Origin: Pseudolabrys sp.
GTDB lineage: Bacteria; Pseudomonadota; Alphaproteobacteria; Rhizobiales; Xanthobacteraceae
Direction of reading: 5' to 3'
Assembly: GCA_017849615.1 (NCBI GenBank)
Contig: JAFIGS010000014.1
Location: 62,001-126,000 of the forward strand
Length of the DNA stretch: 64,000 nt
Shown here in pieces: positions 28,842-36,369 of the stretch. Position numbers and translations under genes: made by a program. Position 1 is the first letter of the stretch. Every line of letters starts with the position of its first letter. Under the pieces are notes generated by a model. It was not told the origin of the DNA, searched no databases, and worked only from the letters and a program-made list of their open reading frames with translations.

Positions 28842-29368
28842 GACACAGTCCTGCTGCGCTGCTTCGTATTCTGCTGCGAAGCGCCGATATCCTTGAGCTC
28901 CTTGTGCAGCACCATCTTGTCGAGCCTGGCAATCGGCAACGCCAGGAACAGTTCGATGCGGCGAGCGAGCATGCGATAGGCGTCGTCGAAGGCGGCAGCG
29001 ATCTCGGCCTCGCTGCCGGTCGCCGCGGCCGGATCGGGCACGCCCCAATGCGCCGTCATCGGCTGACCCGGCCACAGCGGACAGGCTTCGCCGGCCGCGT
29101 CGTCGCAAACGGTGAAGACGAAATCCATTTGCGGCGCGCCTTGCTGCGCGAATTCCAGCCAGCTCTTGGAGCGGAAACCGGAAACGTCGTAGCCGAGATT
29201 GCGCAGCAGCTTGAGCGTGCCCGGATTGACCGCGCCCTTCGGCTGGCTGCCGGCGCTGAAGGCGCGGAAGCGGCCCTTGCCTTCGCGCTCGAGAATGGCT
29301 TCGGCGATCACCGAGCGCGCGGAATTGCCGGTGCAGAGGAACAGCACGTTGTAGACACGATCGGACAT
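28838..29368 (-). CDS. arsC: Arsenate reductase (low-molecular-weight phosphatase type)
   Basis: A 176-residue arsenate reductase of the thioredoxin/LMW-PTP class. The P-loop C12-T-G-N-S-A-R18-S supplies the nucleophile and arginine. The redox pair is C88 and C96 in V-C-D-D-A-A-G-E-A-C-P, and a D-P-A motif supplies the general acid. It reduces arsenate to arsenite in the cytoplasm. The C-terminal 25 residues (K-E-L-K-D-I-G...) extend past the usual domain. It lies between arsR (nine-base gap) and the overlapping aquaglyceroporin gene. Confidence 0.93.
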   Translation of the reverse strand: MSDRVYNVLFLCTGNSARSVIAEAILEREGKGRFRAFSAGSQPKGAVNPGTLKLLRNLGYDVSGFRSKSWLEFAQQGAPQMDFVFTVCDDAAGEACPLWPGQPMTAHWGVPDPAAATGSEAEIAAAFDDAYRMLARRIELFLALPIARLDKMVLHKELKDIGASQQNTKQRSRTVS

Positions 29369-29377
29369 GCGAGTGCT

Positions 29378-29731
29378 CTATGAGGCTGGTTGTTTGGCGC
29401 GTTTCCGCGAAGGCTTGCAGGCCGCGACCGGCGCGCATTGCTCGGACGCACCGCCGCAGCAATTGTCGGTGAGGTAGGCGACGAGCGCATTCATGGTCTC
29501 GAAGCGCGCGGCGTAGATCATCGAGCGGCCGTCGCGGCGAACGGTGACGAGACCCGCCGCGCGCAGACGATCGAAGTGAAAAGTCAGCGTGTTCGGCGCG
29601 ACGCCGAGTTCATCGGCAATCGCGCCCGCGGACAGGCCGTCAGGTCCCGCCTGAACGAGCAGCCGATAGACGCCGAGGCGATGGTTCTGCGCCAGAGCGG
29701 CGAGCGCCGCGACCGCATCCGTTTGTTCCAT
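29378..29731 (-). CDS. arsR: ArsR-family arsenite-responsive repressor
   Basis: A 117-residue winged-helix repressor with the DNA-reading segment L-G-V-A-P-N-T-L-T-F-H-F-D-R-L-R-A-A-G-L-V and the wing R-R-D-G-R-S-M-I-Y. A cysteine cluster (C-C-G-G-A-S-E-Q-C-A-P-V-A-A-C) lies in the C-terminal tail rather than in the recognition helix, so it is a C-terminal-site ArsR. It heads the arsR-arsC-aqpS operon. No ribosome binding site precedes the ATG, and its promoter -10 lies only seven bases upstream, suggesting leaderless translation. Confidence 0.93.
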   Translation of the reverse strand: MEQTDAVAALAALAQNHRLGVYRLLVQAGPDGLSAGAIADELGVAPNTLTFHFDRLRAAGLVTVRRDGRSMIYAARFETMNALVAYLTDNCCGGASEQCAPVAACKPSRKRAKQPAS

Positions 29732-29732
29732 A

Positions 29733-29767
29733 TTTCAACGATTATTGAAATGAAGCGCGCCCGTCAA
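29733..29767 (-). promoter_or_regulatory. ars operon promoter with overlapping ArsR operator
   Basis: On the minus strand, TTGACG (29767-29762) and TAATCG (29744-29739) are separated by 17 bases, a good -35/-10 pair. The perfect inverted repeat TTTCAA-N6-TTGAAA at 29733-29750 covers the -10 and fits ArsR-type operators. The arsR ATG begins two bases after the operator, so the transcript would start at or next to the start codon. Confidence 0.7.
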
Positions 29768-30635
29768 GCGGATTGACCAGCGGACATGCGGGGGCGGCCC
29801 TGTTCTTGAAAGGCCCGGGCCGAGCCTCACCCCTTTTTCCTTTCTCCGAAGAGAAATGGAGCGCCGGGAGGCGCCAGGGGGTTTGCGAGACCCCCTTTTG
29901 GCAAGGCTTGCGAGGCCCCGCCGCACGCCGGACCGAAGCAAGGTTTGCGAGACCTGCTCCGCGGCGCGCGCGCCGGCCCGCGCCGGGTTTGCGAGGCCCG
30001 ATGCGGCGGCGCTGCGCCTCCCGGCGCTCCACCACCAGACCGGCCACCGGCCGGCCCGATCGTCACGAGGCGCATTGTCGGCGCCCCGCCCTTCCCTGCC
30101 CGCCCCGGCGCGTCATGACGGCGCCGGATGAGGCAGAGAGAGGATTGGGAATTTATACTGAAACGGGACGATGGTCAAGACAGAATTCCTCCGCCTCTCC
30201 ACCGTCATGGTCCGCCGAGATCGGCCGCCACAAATATCAGAGGAGCTTGATTGTTACGGTGGGCACAGAATGCGTCGTGCAGGAGAATAAGCCGCGCAAG
30301 GCAGTGGCGACTATGTCGTAAGCACCGCCAAGCTGGGGCTAGGAAAGAAGCCGTAAACTAATTTCGGCAGTTACGGTTTGCGCCATATCGCTGAAGGGTG
30401 TGGACACCCGCACGCTCCTGCTCTTGGAGCAGCTTGCGATCTGATAAATACGTTATGGGCACACACCCTGGCGGTCGCTATCCCCGCTAGTCACAGAAGA
30501 CACACTAGCCATAGAGGGCCAGTGAGAAATTTGTACTATGGGTCGACCAAATAGGGTTAGTTTTTAATTAACGAGTCTCGTGTTGATTCGCAAATGAAGC
30601 GTCCCGGACTGCGCAAACAGCCCGGGACGCCATTT
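29751..30635. other. Gene-poor stretch between the ars promoter and the tRNA gene
   Basis: I see no convincing protein gene in these 885 bases. The first 300 bases hold a GC-rich palindromic element (listed separately). From about 30130 the composition turns more AT-rich, with stop codons in all frames and several small inverted repeats: for example CCGTAA...TTACGG around 30353-30378 and CTAG...CTAG near 30488-30510. A GC hairpin, GCGTCCCGG (30599-30607) with CCGGGACGC (30622-30630), lies just before the tRNA. The open frames at 29773-30321 and 29856-30131 run through the palindrome and are not supported as genes. Confidence 0.5.
29858..30030. repeat. 173-bp palindrome-bounded element with four GCGAG boxes
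   Basis: The ends are perfect 17-bp inverted repeats: GGAGCGCCGGGAGGCGC (29858-29874) and its complement at 30014-30030. Inside are four copies of YTTGCGAGRCC at 29882, 29907, 29944 and 29988, all in the same direction. The first also forms a GGGGG...CCCCC hairpin followed by TTTT. Confidence 0.7.
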
Positions 30636-30711
30636 GAGCCCGTAGCTCAGCTGGATAGAGCAGCTCTCTCGTAAAGCGCGGTCGGGGGTTCGAGTCCCCC
30701 CGGGCTCACCA
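30636..30711 (+). tRNA. tRNA-Thr (anticodon CGU), with unusual body
   Basis: A 76-base cloverleaf can be folded. The acceptor arms GAGCCCG and CGGGCTC pair fully, the D-stem is GCTC/GAGC, the T-stem is GGGGG/CCCCC with loop TTCGAGT, the discriminator is A and CCA is encoded. The anticodon loop CTCGTAA gives CGU at 30670-30672, reading threonine ACG. The anticodon stem GCTCT/AGCGC has a central U-C mismatch. The D-loop with GGAUA resembles bacterial tRNA-Arg. A strong terminator follows. Confidence 0.8.
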
Positions 30712-30725
30712 ACTTCACTGCGGAC

Positions 30726-30756
30726 AGGCCTCCCTTACGGGGGGCCTTTTCGTTTT
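30726..30756 (+). terminator. Rho-independent terminator after the tRNA
   Basis: AGGCCTCCC and GGGGGGCCT form a 9-bp stem around TTAC, followed by TTTCGTTTTC. It begins 15 bases after the tRNA CCA end. Confidence 0.88.
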
Positions 30757-30797
30757 CTAGGCCACCAATATGGCCAGAGTCGACTCCGCTCATCAAG

Positions 30798-30827
30798 CAA
30801 TTTATTGTCTAATAGAGCAATAAATTG
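30798..30827. promoter_or_regulatory. AT-rich perfect palindrome upstream of the small RHH-like gene
   Basis: CAATTTATTG (30798-30807) and CAATAAATTG (30818-30827) are a perfect 10-bp inverted repeat with a ten-base spacer. It ends 22 bases before the ATG of the next gene. The low GC content contrasts with the genome and it is well placed as an operator. Confidence 0.55.
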
Positions 30828-30849
30828 TTCACGAGTTTGTGCGGCGTCA

Positions 30850-31047
30850 ATGGCTAGAGGGCCTAGAAAACAAAAGACAGCGCCCCTTCGCATGAAGGTG
30901 TCGCCTAACTTGTATGCCTACCTTGAGGTTTTAGCGCGGGACACTCAGCTGGGAGCCGGTCCAAACGACGTCGCCAATTTCTTGCTGACACAACGCCTAG
31001 AGCAAATGCTGGCGGAAAATTACCATGAGAGGGTCATCCCAAAATAA
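30850..31047 (+). CDS. Small ribbon-helix-helix-like protein
   Basis: A 65-residue basic protein. The segment P-L-R-M-K-V-S-P-N-L-Y-A-Y-L-E-V-L-A could be the beta strand and first helix of an RHH (Arc/CopG-like) domain, followed by G-A-G-P-N-D-V-A-N-F-L-L-T-Q-R-L-E-Q-M-L as the second helix. The ATG at 30850 starts a K/R-rich arm; the open frame extends to a TTG within the palindrome but that start is unlikely. Codon use is less GC-biased than in neighbours. It lies between a tRNA and a helicase gene with no partner toxin visible. RHH assignment is inferred from pattern only. Confidence 0.55.
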   Translation: MARGPRKQKTAPLRMKVSPNLYAYLEVLARDTQLGAGPNDVANFLLTQRLEQMLAENYHERVIPK

Positions 31048-31255
31048 CGCTATTCACATGGCGAACGAAGATCCTTGACGTTCGGTAATTTTCAAACAAG
31101 CACCCCTCATCCCGGCGCGACCGTCGACGCTCTTCCCGCTTTGTCAGGCAGTTGACCAGCTTCTTGCTTAGAGCCCGGTCTCGCCATGACCAAACCGAAG
31201 CGGGTAGCTCCAGTTCTCAGCCCCCTGCGCATTTGATTGGAGCGGTGGCTATGGG

Positions 31256-31285
31256 TCCCGGGCCTCGCTATCGCTCGCCCGGGAC
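31256..31285. repeat. Short palindrome upstream of the RecD-like helicase gene
   Basis: GTCCCGGGC and GCCCGGGAC form a perfect 9-bp stem with a 12-base loop. It resembles one arm of the family D repeats and may be a decayed copy. Confidence 0.5.
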
Positions 31286-31343
31286 GACGGCAAGGGTCGG
31301 TTCCCAATTTGTTCTTTGCCATCCGCGCGCCATGCATTATGCA

Positions 31344-32468
31344 ATGCCGATGAAATTCACGCCCCATCAGGATGACGCGCTCAAAGCCGTCTCAAGCTGG
31401 CTCAAGGCCAAGCCCGGCACCGGTTCGACGCCGCAGATTTTCCGCCTGTTCGGCTTTGCCGGCACCGGCAAGACCACGCTCGCCACCCACCTCGCCGAGG
31501 CGGTGGACGGCGAGGTGAAGTTCGCCGCCTTCACCGGCAAGGCGGCCTCCGTGATGCGCGGCAAAGGCTGCCGCGGCGCCACCACCATCCATTCGCTGAT
31601 CTACCGCGCGCGCGAGAGCGGCGAGGAAATCCCCAGCTTCGATCTCTGGGAGGAGGCGCCGGCCTCGAAGGCGTCGCTCATCATCATCGACGAATGCTCG
31701 ATGGTCGATGGCGAGCTCGGCAAGGACCTGCTCTCCTTCGGCGTGCCGCTCTTGGTGCTGGGCGATCCGGCGCAATTGCCGCCGATCACCGCCGGCGCCA
31801 ATGGCGGCGGCTTCTTCACCGAGCACGAGCCCGACGTGATGCTCACCGAGGTGCATCGCCAGGCGCAGGACAATCCGATCATCCGCCTGTCGATGGACAT
31901 CCGCGCCGGCGAGTATCTCGAGCCCGGCCGCTATGGCGAGACCGAGGTCGTCATCAAGAGCGAGCTCGATCCGCAGCGCGTGCTCGATGCCGACCAGGTG
32001 CTGGTCGGCCGCAACAACACGCGGCGCGCCTATAACCAGCGCATGCGCGAGCGCCGCGGCTTCAAGGACCCGATGCCGGAAGCCGGCGACAAGCTGGTTT
32101 GCCTGCGCAACAACCGCAAGAAGGCTTTGTTCAACGGCGGCCTGTGGAGCGTCAAGGAACGCGGCGGCCGCAAGACCGGCATCATGACGTTACGCCTGAT
32201 GCCCGACGACGAAACCGCGACGCGCGGCGTCAAGGTGTCGGTGCGGCCGGAATGTTTCACCGGCGGCATCGAGCAGATGGACTGGCAGCAGCGCAAACCC
32301 TACGACGAGTTCGACTACGGCTATGTGCTCACCGTGCACAAGGCGCAAGGCTCGCAGTGGGACGACGTCGTTTTGTTCGACGAGAGCTTCGCGTTTCAGG
32401 AATCGCGCCAGCGCTGGCTCTATACCGGCGTCACCCGCGCCGCCAAGCGGCTGACGGTGGTGATGTAG
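31344..32468 (+). CDS. RecD-like ATP-dependent DNA helicase (AAA_30 type)
   Basis: A superfamily 1B helicase of about 374 residues. Walker A is G-F-A-G-T-G-K-T-T, followed by motif Ia F-T-G-K-A-A-S-V-M, Walker B I-I-I-D-E-C-S-M-V-D and motif III L-G-D-P-A-Q-L-P-P. The end has V-L-T-V-H-K-A-Q-G-S-Q-W-D-D-V and the motif VI region Y-T-G-V-T-R-A-A-K-R-L. This matches single-chain RecD2-like helicases lacking the N-terminal domain. The start is unsure: ATGs at 31332, 31344 and 31350 are all in frame and none has a good ribosome site. Its biological role is unknown. Confidence 0.85.
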   Translation: MPMKFTPHQDDALKAVSSWLKAKPGTGSTPQIFRLFGFAGTGKTTLATHLAEAVDGEVKFAAFTGKAASVMRGKGCRGATTIHSLIYRARESGEEIPSFDLWEEAPASKASLIIIDECSMVDGELGKDLLSFGVPLLVLGDPAQLPPITAGANGGGFFTEHEPDVMLTEVHRQAQDNPIIRLSMDIRAGEYLEPGRYGETEVVIKSELDPQRVLDADQVLVGRNNTRRAYNQRMRERRGFKDPMPEAGDKLVCLRNNRKKALFNGGLWSVKERGGRKTGIMTLRLMPDDETATRGVKVSVRPECFTGGIEQMDWQQRKPYDEFDYGYVLTVHKAQGSQWDDVVLFDESFAFQESRQRWLYTGVTRAAKRLTVVM

Positions 32469-32604
32469 GGCTTCGCCCCCGCGTCAGAAAAACAGACGCC
32501 CAGCGTAGCCGCGGCCGGCCGGCGACTTTCCCGGCGCGCGCGCGAATGGCACGATGCCGGCCGAAAGGTCTCACGGCGAACCGCCGCCGTGACGGGGAAT
32601 TGCC

Positions 32605-33492
32605 ATGGAACCGATTATCGACGCGCACCACCACATCTGGCGTCACGCCGACCAGCCCTGGCTGCAGGGCCCGGCCGTGCCGCGCATTTTCGGCGAATAC
32701 GAGAAGCTGCGCCGCGATTATCCGGTCGAGGATTTTCTCGCCGATCTGAAAGACACCGGCGTCGTCAAGTCGGTCTATGTGCAGACCAACTGGCTGCCGG
32801 GCCGCGAGGTCGAAGAGGTGGAGTATGTGCAGGAGGCCAATAGCCGCAGCGGCTGGCCGCACGCCATCGTCTCCTTCGTCAACCTGCAGAACGAGGATGC
32901 GCCGCAGGTCATGGCGGCGCAGGCCAAGGCCTCAAAGCTGATGCGCGGCGTGCGTCAGCAACTGCACTGGCACGCCAACCCGCAATACAAGTTCGCGCCG
33001 ACGCCGGTTGAGATGAACACGCCGATGTTCCGCAAGAACTTCGCGCTGCTTCAGGAGCGCGGCTGGCTGTTCGAACTGCAGGTGTTCGCCTCGCAGATGG
33101 CGGACGGCGCGGCTCTGGCCAAGGCCTTCCCCGGCACCGTCATCGTGCTGGAGCACGCCGGCATGCTGGAGGACCGCTCGCCCGAAGGCCGCAAGGCCTG
33201 GCGCGAGGGCATGAAGCGGCTGGCCGGAGAGCCCAACATGCACACCAAGTTCTCCGGGCTCGGCACCTTCATCCGCAGGAACGACCCGCAGCACATCGCC
33301 GACATCGTCGGCGAGACGCTGGAACTGTTCGGCGCGCAGCGCTGCGTCTGGGGCTCCAACTTCCCGGTCGAAAGCCTGTGGACCGACTACGCCTCGATCG
33401 TCACCGCGATCCGCGCCGCGCTGGCGCCCTATCCGGACGCCGACCGCCGCGCCGTGCTGCACGACACGGCGCAGAGGCTGTATCGGATTTGA
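32605..33492 (+). CDS. Amidohydrolase family 2 protein (COG3618, fuconolactonase-like)
   Basis: A 295-residue TIM-barrel metal hydrolase. The first strand ends D-A-H-H-H-I-W, giving the metal-binding H-x-H. Later come L-E-H-A-G-M on the core strand, K-F-S-G-L-G-T-F, and W-G-S-N-F-P-V-E-S-L, the usual final metal site. The family includes L-fuconolactonase and 2-pyrone-4,6-dicarboxylate lactonase; no neighbour indicates a substrate. A palindromic repeat with long arms follows the gene. Confidence 0.87.
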   Translation: MEPIIDAHHHIWRHADQPWLQGPAVPRIFGEYEKLRRDYPVEDFLADLKDTGVVKSVYVQTNWLPGREVEEVEYVQEANSRSGWPHAIVSFVNLQNEDAPQVMAAQAKASKLMRGVRQQLHWHANPQYKFAPTPVEMNTPMFRKNFALLQERGWLFELQVFASQMADGAALAKAFPGTVIVLEHAGMLEDRSPEGRKAWREGMKRLAGEPNMHTKFSGLGTFIRRNDPQHIADIVGETLELFGAQRCVWGSNFPVESLWTDYASIVTAIRAALAPYPDADRRAVLHDTAQRLYRI

Positions 33493-33525
33493 GCCGAGCG
33501 AGAGGCCGGCGCTTCTCTTTCTTTC

Positions 33526-33666
33526 CTTCCCCTCTCCCCTTGGGGGAGAGGGTGGCAAGCGAACGAATGTGAGCGAGCCGGGAGAGGGGTGCTTGCTCAA
33601 CGAAATTTACCCCTCTCCCGCCCTCGCTTTGCTCGGGCACCCTCTCCCCCAAGGGGAGAGGGGAAG
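33526..33666. repeat. Intergenic palindromic repeat, family E, with 29-bp perfect arms
   Basis: Bases 33526-33554 (starting CTTCCCCTCTCCCC) are the exact inverted complement of 33638-33666. A second inner pair, GGGAGAGGGGT with ACCCCTCTCCC, lies inside. The 141-bp unit lies between the convergent amidohydrolase and fadJ-like genes and could terminate both. Confidence 0.85.
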
Positions 33667-33691
33667 GCACGGCAAGGCTTCGACGTAGAAC

Positions 33692-35902
33692 CTACGCCGC
33701 CTTCTTCTTCGGTGCGAACCTGGCGTGGAAGCTCTCGCCCTTCTCGGCCATCTCGACGAGCTGCTTGCCGGGCGCGAAGCGCTTGCCGAATTTGGTCTCC
33801 AGCTTCCTGCACAGCGCGACGAACTTCTTCGTCCCCATCATGTCGATGTAGGACAGCGCGCCGCCGGTGAAGGGCGCAAAGCCCCAGCCCAGGATCGAGC
33901 CGACATCGGCCTCGCGCACGTCGGTGACGACATGCTCCTCGAAGGTGCGCGCGGCTTCCACCGCCTGCGCGACGAGGAAGCGCTGTTTGAGCTCCTCGAC
34001 GTCGATGGCCTCGACCTCCTCGCGCGACAGCTTTTTCGGCGACAGGTCGGCGAGGCCCGGCCACAGTCTTTTGGGCTGGCCCTGCGGATAATCGTAGAAA
34101 CCCTTGCCGTTCTTGCGGCCGAAGCGCTGGTTCTTCTCGACCAGATCCTCCAGCAGCTTCTTCATGCCGGGATTGACCGCGCCGGCGCCAAGATCGGCTT
34201 CGGTGGCGCGCAGGATCTTCAGGCCGAGATCGACGCCGGTCTCGTCGTTGAGCGATAAAGGCCCGACCGGCATGCCGGCCATGCGCGCGGCATTCTCGAT
34301 CATCGCCGCCGGGATGCCCTCCAGGAACATCAGGTGCCCTTCCTGGATGTAGGCAAGCACGCAGCGGTTGGCGTAGAAGCCGCGCGTGTCGTTGACGACG
34401 ATCGGCGTCTTGCGGATGGCGCGAATGAAATCGAGCGCGGTGGCGAGCGCCGCATCACCCGTCTCCTTGCCCATGATGACCTCGACCAGCATCATGCGAT
34501 CGACCGGCGAGAAGAAGTGGATGCCGATGAAGCGCTTCGGGTCCTTGAACTCGGCGGCGAGCGACGTGATCGGCAGCGTCGAGGTGTTGGAGGCGAAGAT
34601 GGCCTTGTCGCCGATCACGGCCTCGATCTTCTTGATGACATCGGCCTTGACCTTGCGGTCCTCGAACACGGCTTCGACGATCAGGTCGCAATCCTTCAAC
34701 GCCGCATAGTCGGCGGTCGCCGTGATCTTCTCCAGCAGCGCGTCGCGCTCGGCGCCCTTCATGCGGCCTTTCATGACGCGATCGGACAGCGCTTTGTGCA
34801 GCCCGGCCTTGCCCTTGTCGGCGGTTTCCTGATCGCGATCGATCAGCACGACATTGAGCCCGGCCGCGGCCGAGACCTGCGCGATGCCGGCGCCCATGAA
34901 GCCGGCGCCGACGACGCCGATCTTCTTCAGGTTCGTCGCCGGCACGCTGGCCGGGCGGCGCGCGCCCTTGTTGAGGTCCTGCATGTTGACGAAGAGCGTG
35001 CGGATCATCGCCGCCGCTTCCGGCGAGCGCAGGATCTTGGCGAAGTGCCGCGACTCGACGCGCAAGGCGGTGTCGATGTCGACCTGCAGGCCCTCATAGA
35101 CCACCTGCATGATGGCGCGGGCGGCGGGATAATTGTCGTAAGTCTCGCGGCGATAGATGGCGTTGGCCGGCGGGAAGGTCATCATGCCGGCCTTGGAGTA
35201 AACGAGGCCGCCGGGGAATTTGTAGCCCTTCACGTCCCACGGCGCCTCGGCCTTGCCGCCGGCCTTGATCCAGGCTTTCGCGGTTTCGATCAGCTTGTCC
35301 TGCGGCACGACATTGTCGATGAGCTTCGCCGCCTTGGCGCGATCGACCTTGAGCTGGTCGCCCTTGAGCAGGAACTGCAGCGCATCGGCGGGCGGCATGA
35401 TGCGCACGACGCGCTGCGTGCCGCCGGCGCCGGGGAACAGGCCGACCTTGATTTCGGGCAGGCCGAGGCGCGTTTTCGGATTGTCGGAAGCGACGCGGTG
35501 ATGGCAGGCCAGCGCCAGTTCGAAGCCGCCGCCCATCGCCGTGCCGTTGAGCGCGCAGACCCACGGCTTGCCGCTCTTCTCGAGGCGGCGATAAAGCTGC
35601 GACAGCTTCGCGCTCTCCTCATAGACATATTGCGCGGCGGCGACCTCGCCTTCCTTCTTCACCTTGTCGGCGTAGATGGCGCCCATGCTCTCCAGCATGG
35701 TGAGATCGGCGCCGCCGCAGAAGGCCTCCTTGCCGGAGGTGATGACGGCGCCCTTGATGGCGGCATCGCCCGCCACCTTGTCGACGAGGTCGGACAACTC
35801 CTCGATCACCTCCATGGTGATGACGTTCATCGAGCGGTCGGCCATGTCCCAGGTGATCAGCGCAATGCCGTCGGCGTCGATGTCGAGCTTGAAAGCGGTC
35901 AT
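33692..35902 (-). CDS. fadJ: FadJ-like bifunctional enoyl-CoA hydratase/3-hydroxyacyl-CoA dehydrogenase
   Basis: A 736-residue fusion enzyme of beta-oxidation. Residues 1 to about 190 form the crotonase domain (S-G-K-E-A-F-C-G-G-A-D-L-T, and A-L-N-G-T-A-M-G-G-G-F-E-L-A with the oxyanion loop and catalytic Glu). From about 330 the dehydrogenase begins with I-G-V-V-G-A-G-F-M-G-A-G-I-A, then G-I-H-F-F-S-P-V with the catalytic His, followed by two C-terminal domains. It hydrates trans-enoyl-CoA and oxidises the 3-hydroxyacyl-CoA with NAD. The thiolase gene lies upstream, separated by the DUF559 element. The DUF559 stop overlaps its start codon (ATGA), and GAGAGG lies just upstream. Confidence 0.94.
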   Translation of the reverse strand: MTAFKLDIDADGIALITWDMADRSMNVITMEVIEELSDLVDKVAGDAAIKGAVITSGKEAFCGGADLTMLESMGAIYADKVKKEGEVAAAQYVYEESAKLSQLYRRLEKSGKPWVCALNGTAMGGGFELALACHHRVASDNPKTRLGLPEIKVGLFPGAGGTQRVVRIMPPADALQFLLKGDQLKVDRAKAAKLIDNVVPQDKLIETAKAWIKAGGKAEAPWDVKGYKFPGGLVYSKAGMMTFPPANAIYRRETYDNYPAARAIMQVVYEGLQVDIDTALRVESRHFAKILRSPEAAAMIRTLFVNMQDLNKGARRPASVPATNLKKIGVVGAGFMGAGIAQVSAAAGLNVVLIDRDQETADKGKAGLHKALSDRVMKGRMKGAERDALLEKITATADYAALKDCDLIVEAVFEDRKVKADVIKKIEAVIGDKAIFASNTSTLPITSLAAEFKDPKRFIGIHFFSPVDRMMLVEVIMGKETGDAALATALDFIRAIRKTPIVVNDTRGFYANRCVLAYIQEGHLMFLEGIPAAMIENAARMAGMPVGPLSLNDETGVDLGLKILRATEADLGAGAVNPGMKKLLEDLVEKNQRFGRKNGKGFYDYPQGQPKRLWPGLADLSPKKLSREEVEAIDVEELKQRFLVAQAVEAARTFEEHVVTDVREADVGSILGWGFAPFTGGALSYIDMMGTKKFVALCRKLETKFGKRFAPGKQLVEMAEKGESFHARFAPKKKAA

Positions 35903-36369
35903 GGGTTTTCCTCTCGATAGCTCGTTGATTGGCTTTTCCCCTCCCCCCGCGCGCGCTTGCGCGTGGTGGGGAGGGGTAAGGGGTGGGGGCCCGCCTGCGA
36001 TCTTGCAGTCAATGCTTCAAAGATCACTGTCATTACGCCCTCAGTGTTCGCGAGCACGTCACCATTCCAGAACCGAAGCACGTGGTAGCCATGGTCGGCG
36101 AGATACCGCGTCCGCCGGGCATCGTGCGAAAGTGCTTGCCCGAGCATGTGGCCAGAGCCATCCAGTTCAATGACAAGCTTGGCCTGATGATGCGCGAAAT
36201 CGGCGAAGTAGGGCCCGACGGTCGCCTGCCGGCGAAAATGCCCATCGCCGACACCTAGACGCCGCAGGTGCCACCACAGCCGGCGCTCCGCGTCGGTCAT
36301 GTCGCGACGCAGTTGCCGCGCCCGCGGCACGCGCCGGTCAGTCGCACGTTCCTGCTCGTTGCGAGGCAT
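35899..36369 (-). CDS. DUF559-domain (Vsr-like fold) protein carried by an inverted-repeat element
   Basis: A 156-residue protein. The core is [39 protein letters not shown] and [14 protein letters not shown], the DUF559 pattern related to very-short-patch-repair endonucleases (PD-(D/E)xK fold, with D and E-x-D visible). The ATG at 36369 has AAGGGGA upstream and lies inside the right repeat. An in-frame ATG at 36444 would add a repeat-encoded arm. The last 30 residues run through the left repeat, and the stop overlaps the fadJ start. Nuclease activity is not proven for this family. Confidence 0.82.
   Translation of the reverse strand: MPRNEQERATDRRVPRARQLRRDMTDAERRLWWHLRRLGVGDGHFRRQATVGPYFADFAHHQAKLVIELDGSGHMLGQALSHDARRTRYLADHGYHVLRFWNGDVLANTEGVMTVIFEALTARSQAGPHPLPLPTTRKRARGEGKSQSTSYREENP

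Noticed and set aside
29773-30321. 182-residue and 91-residue plus-strand frames after arsR
   Set aside because: Both pass through the palindromic element at 29858-30030; the residues are those of the repeat and no ribosome site or family pattern is seen.
30636-32468. Possible integrative island at the tRNA
   Set aside because: No integrase and no second copy of the tRNA 3' end were seen, so an island is not claimed; only a remnant is suggested for the small gene.
33526-33666. CRISPR array
   Set aside because: Copies are inverted palindromes in a single unit, with no regular direct repeats or spacers; no cas genes are present in the window.
34334-35920. 528-residue plus-strand open frame
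   Set aside because: Antisense to the fadJ-like gene, which has complete hydratase and dehydrogenase motifs.
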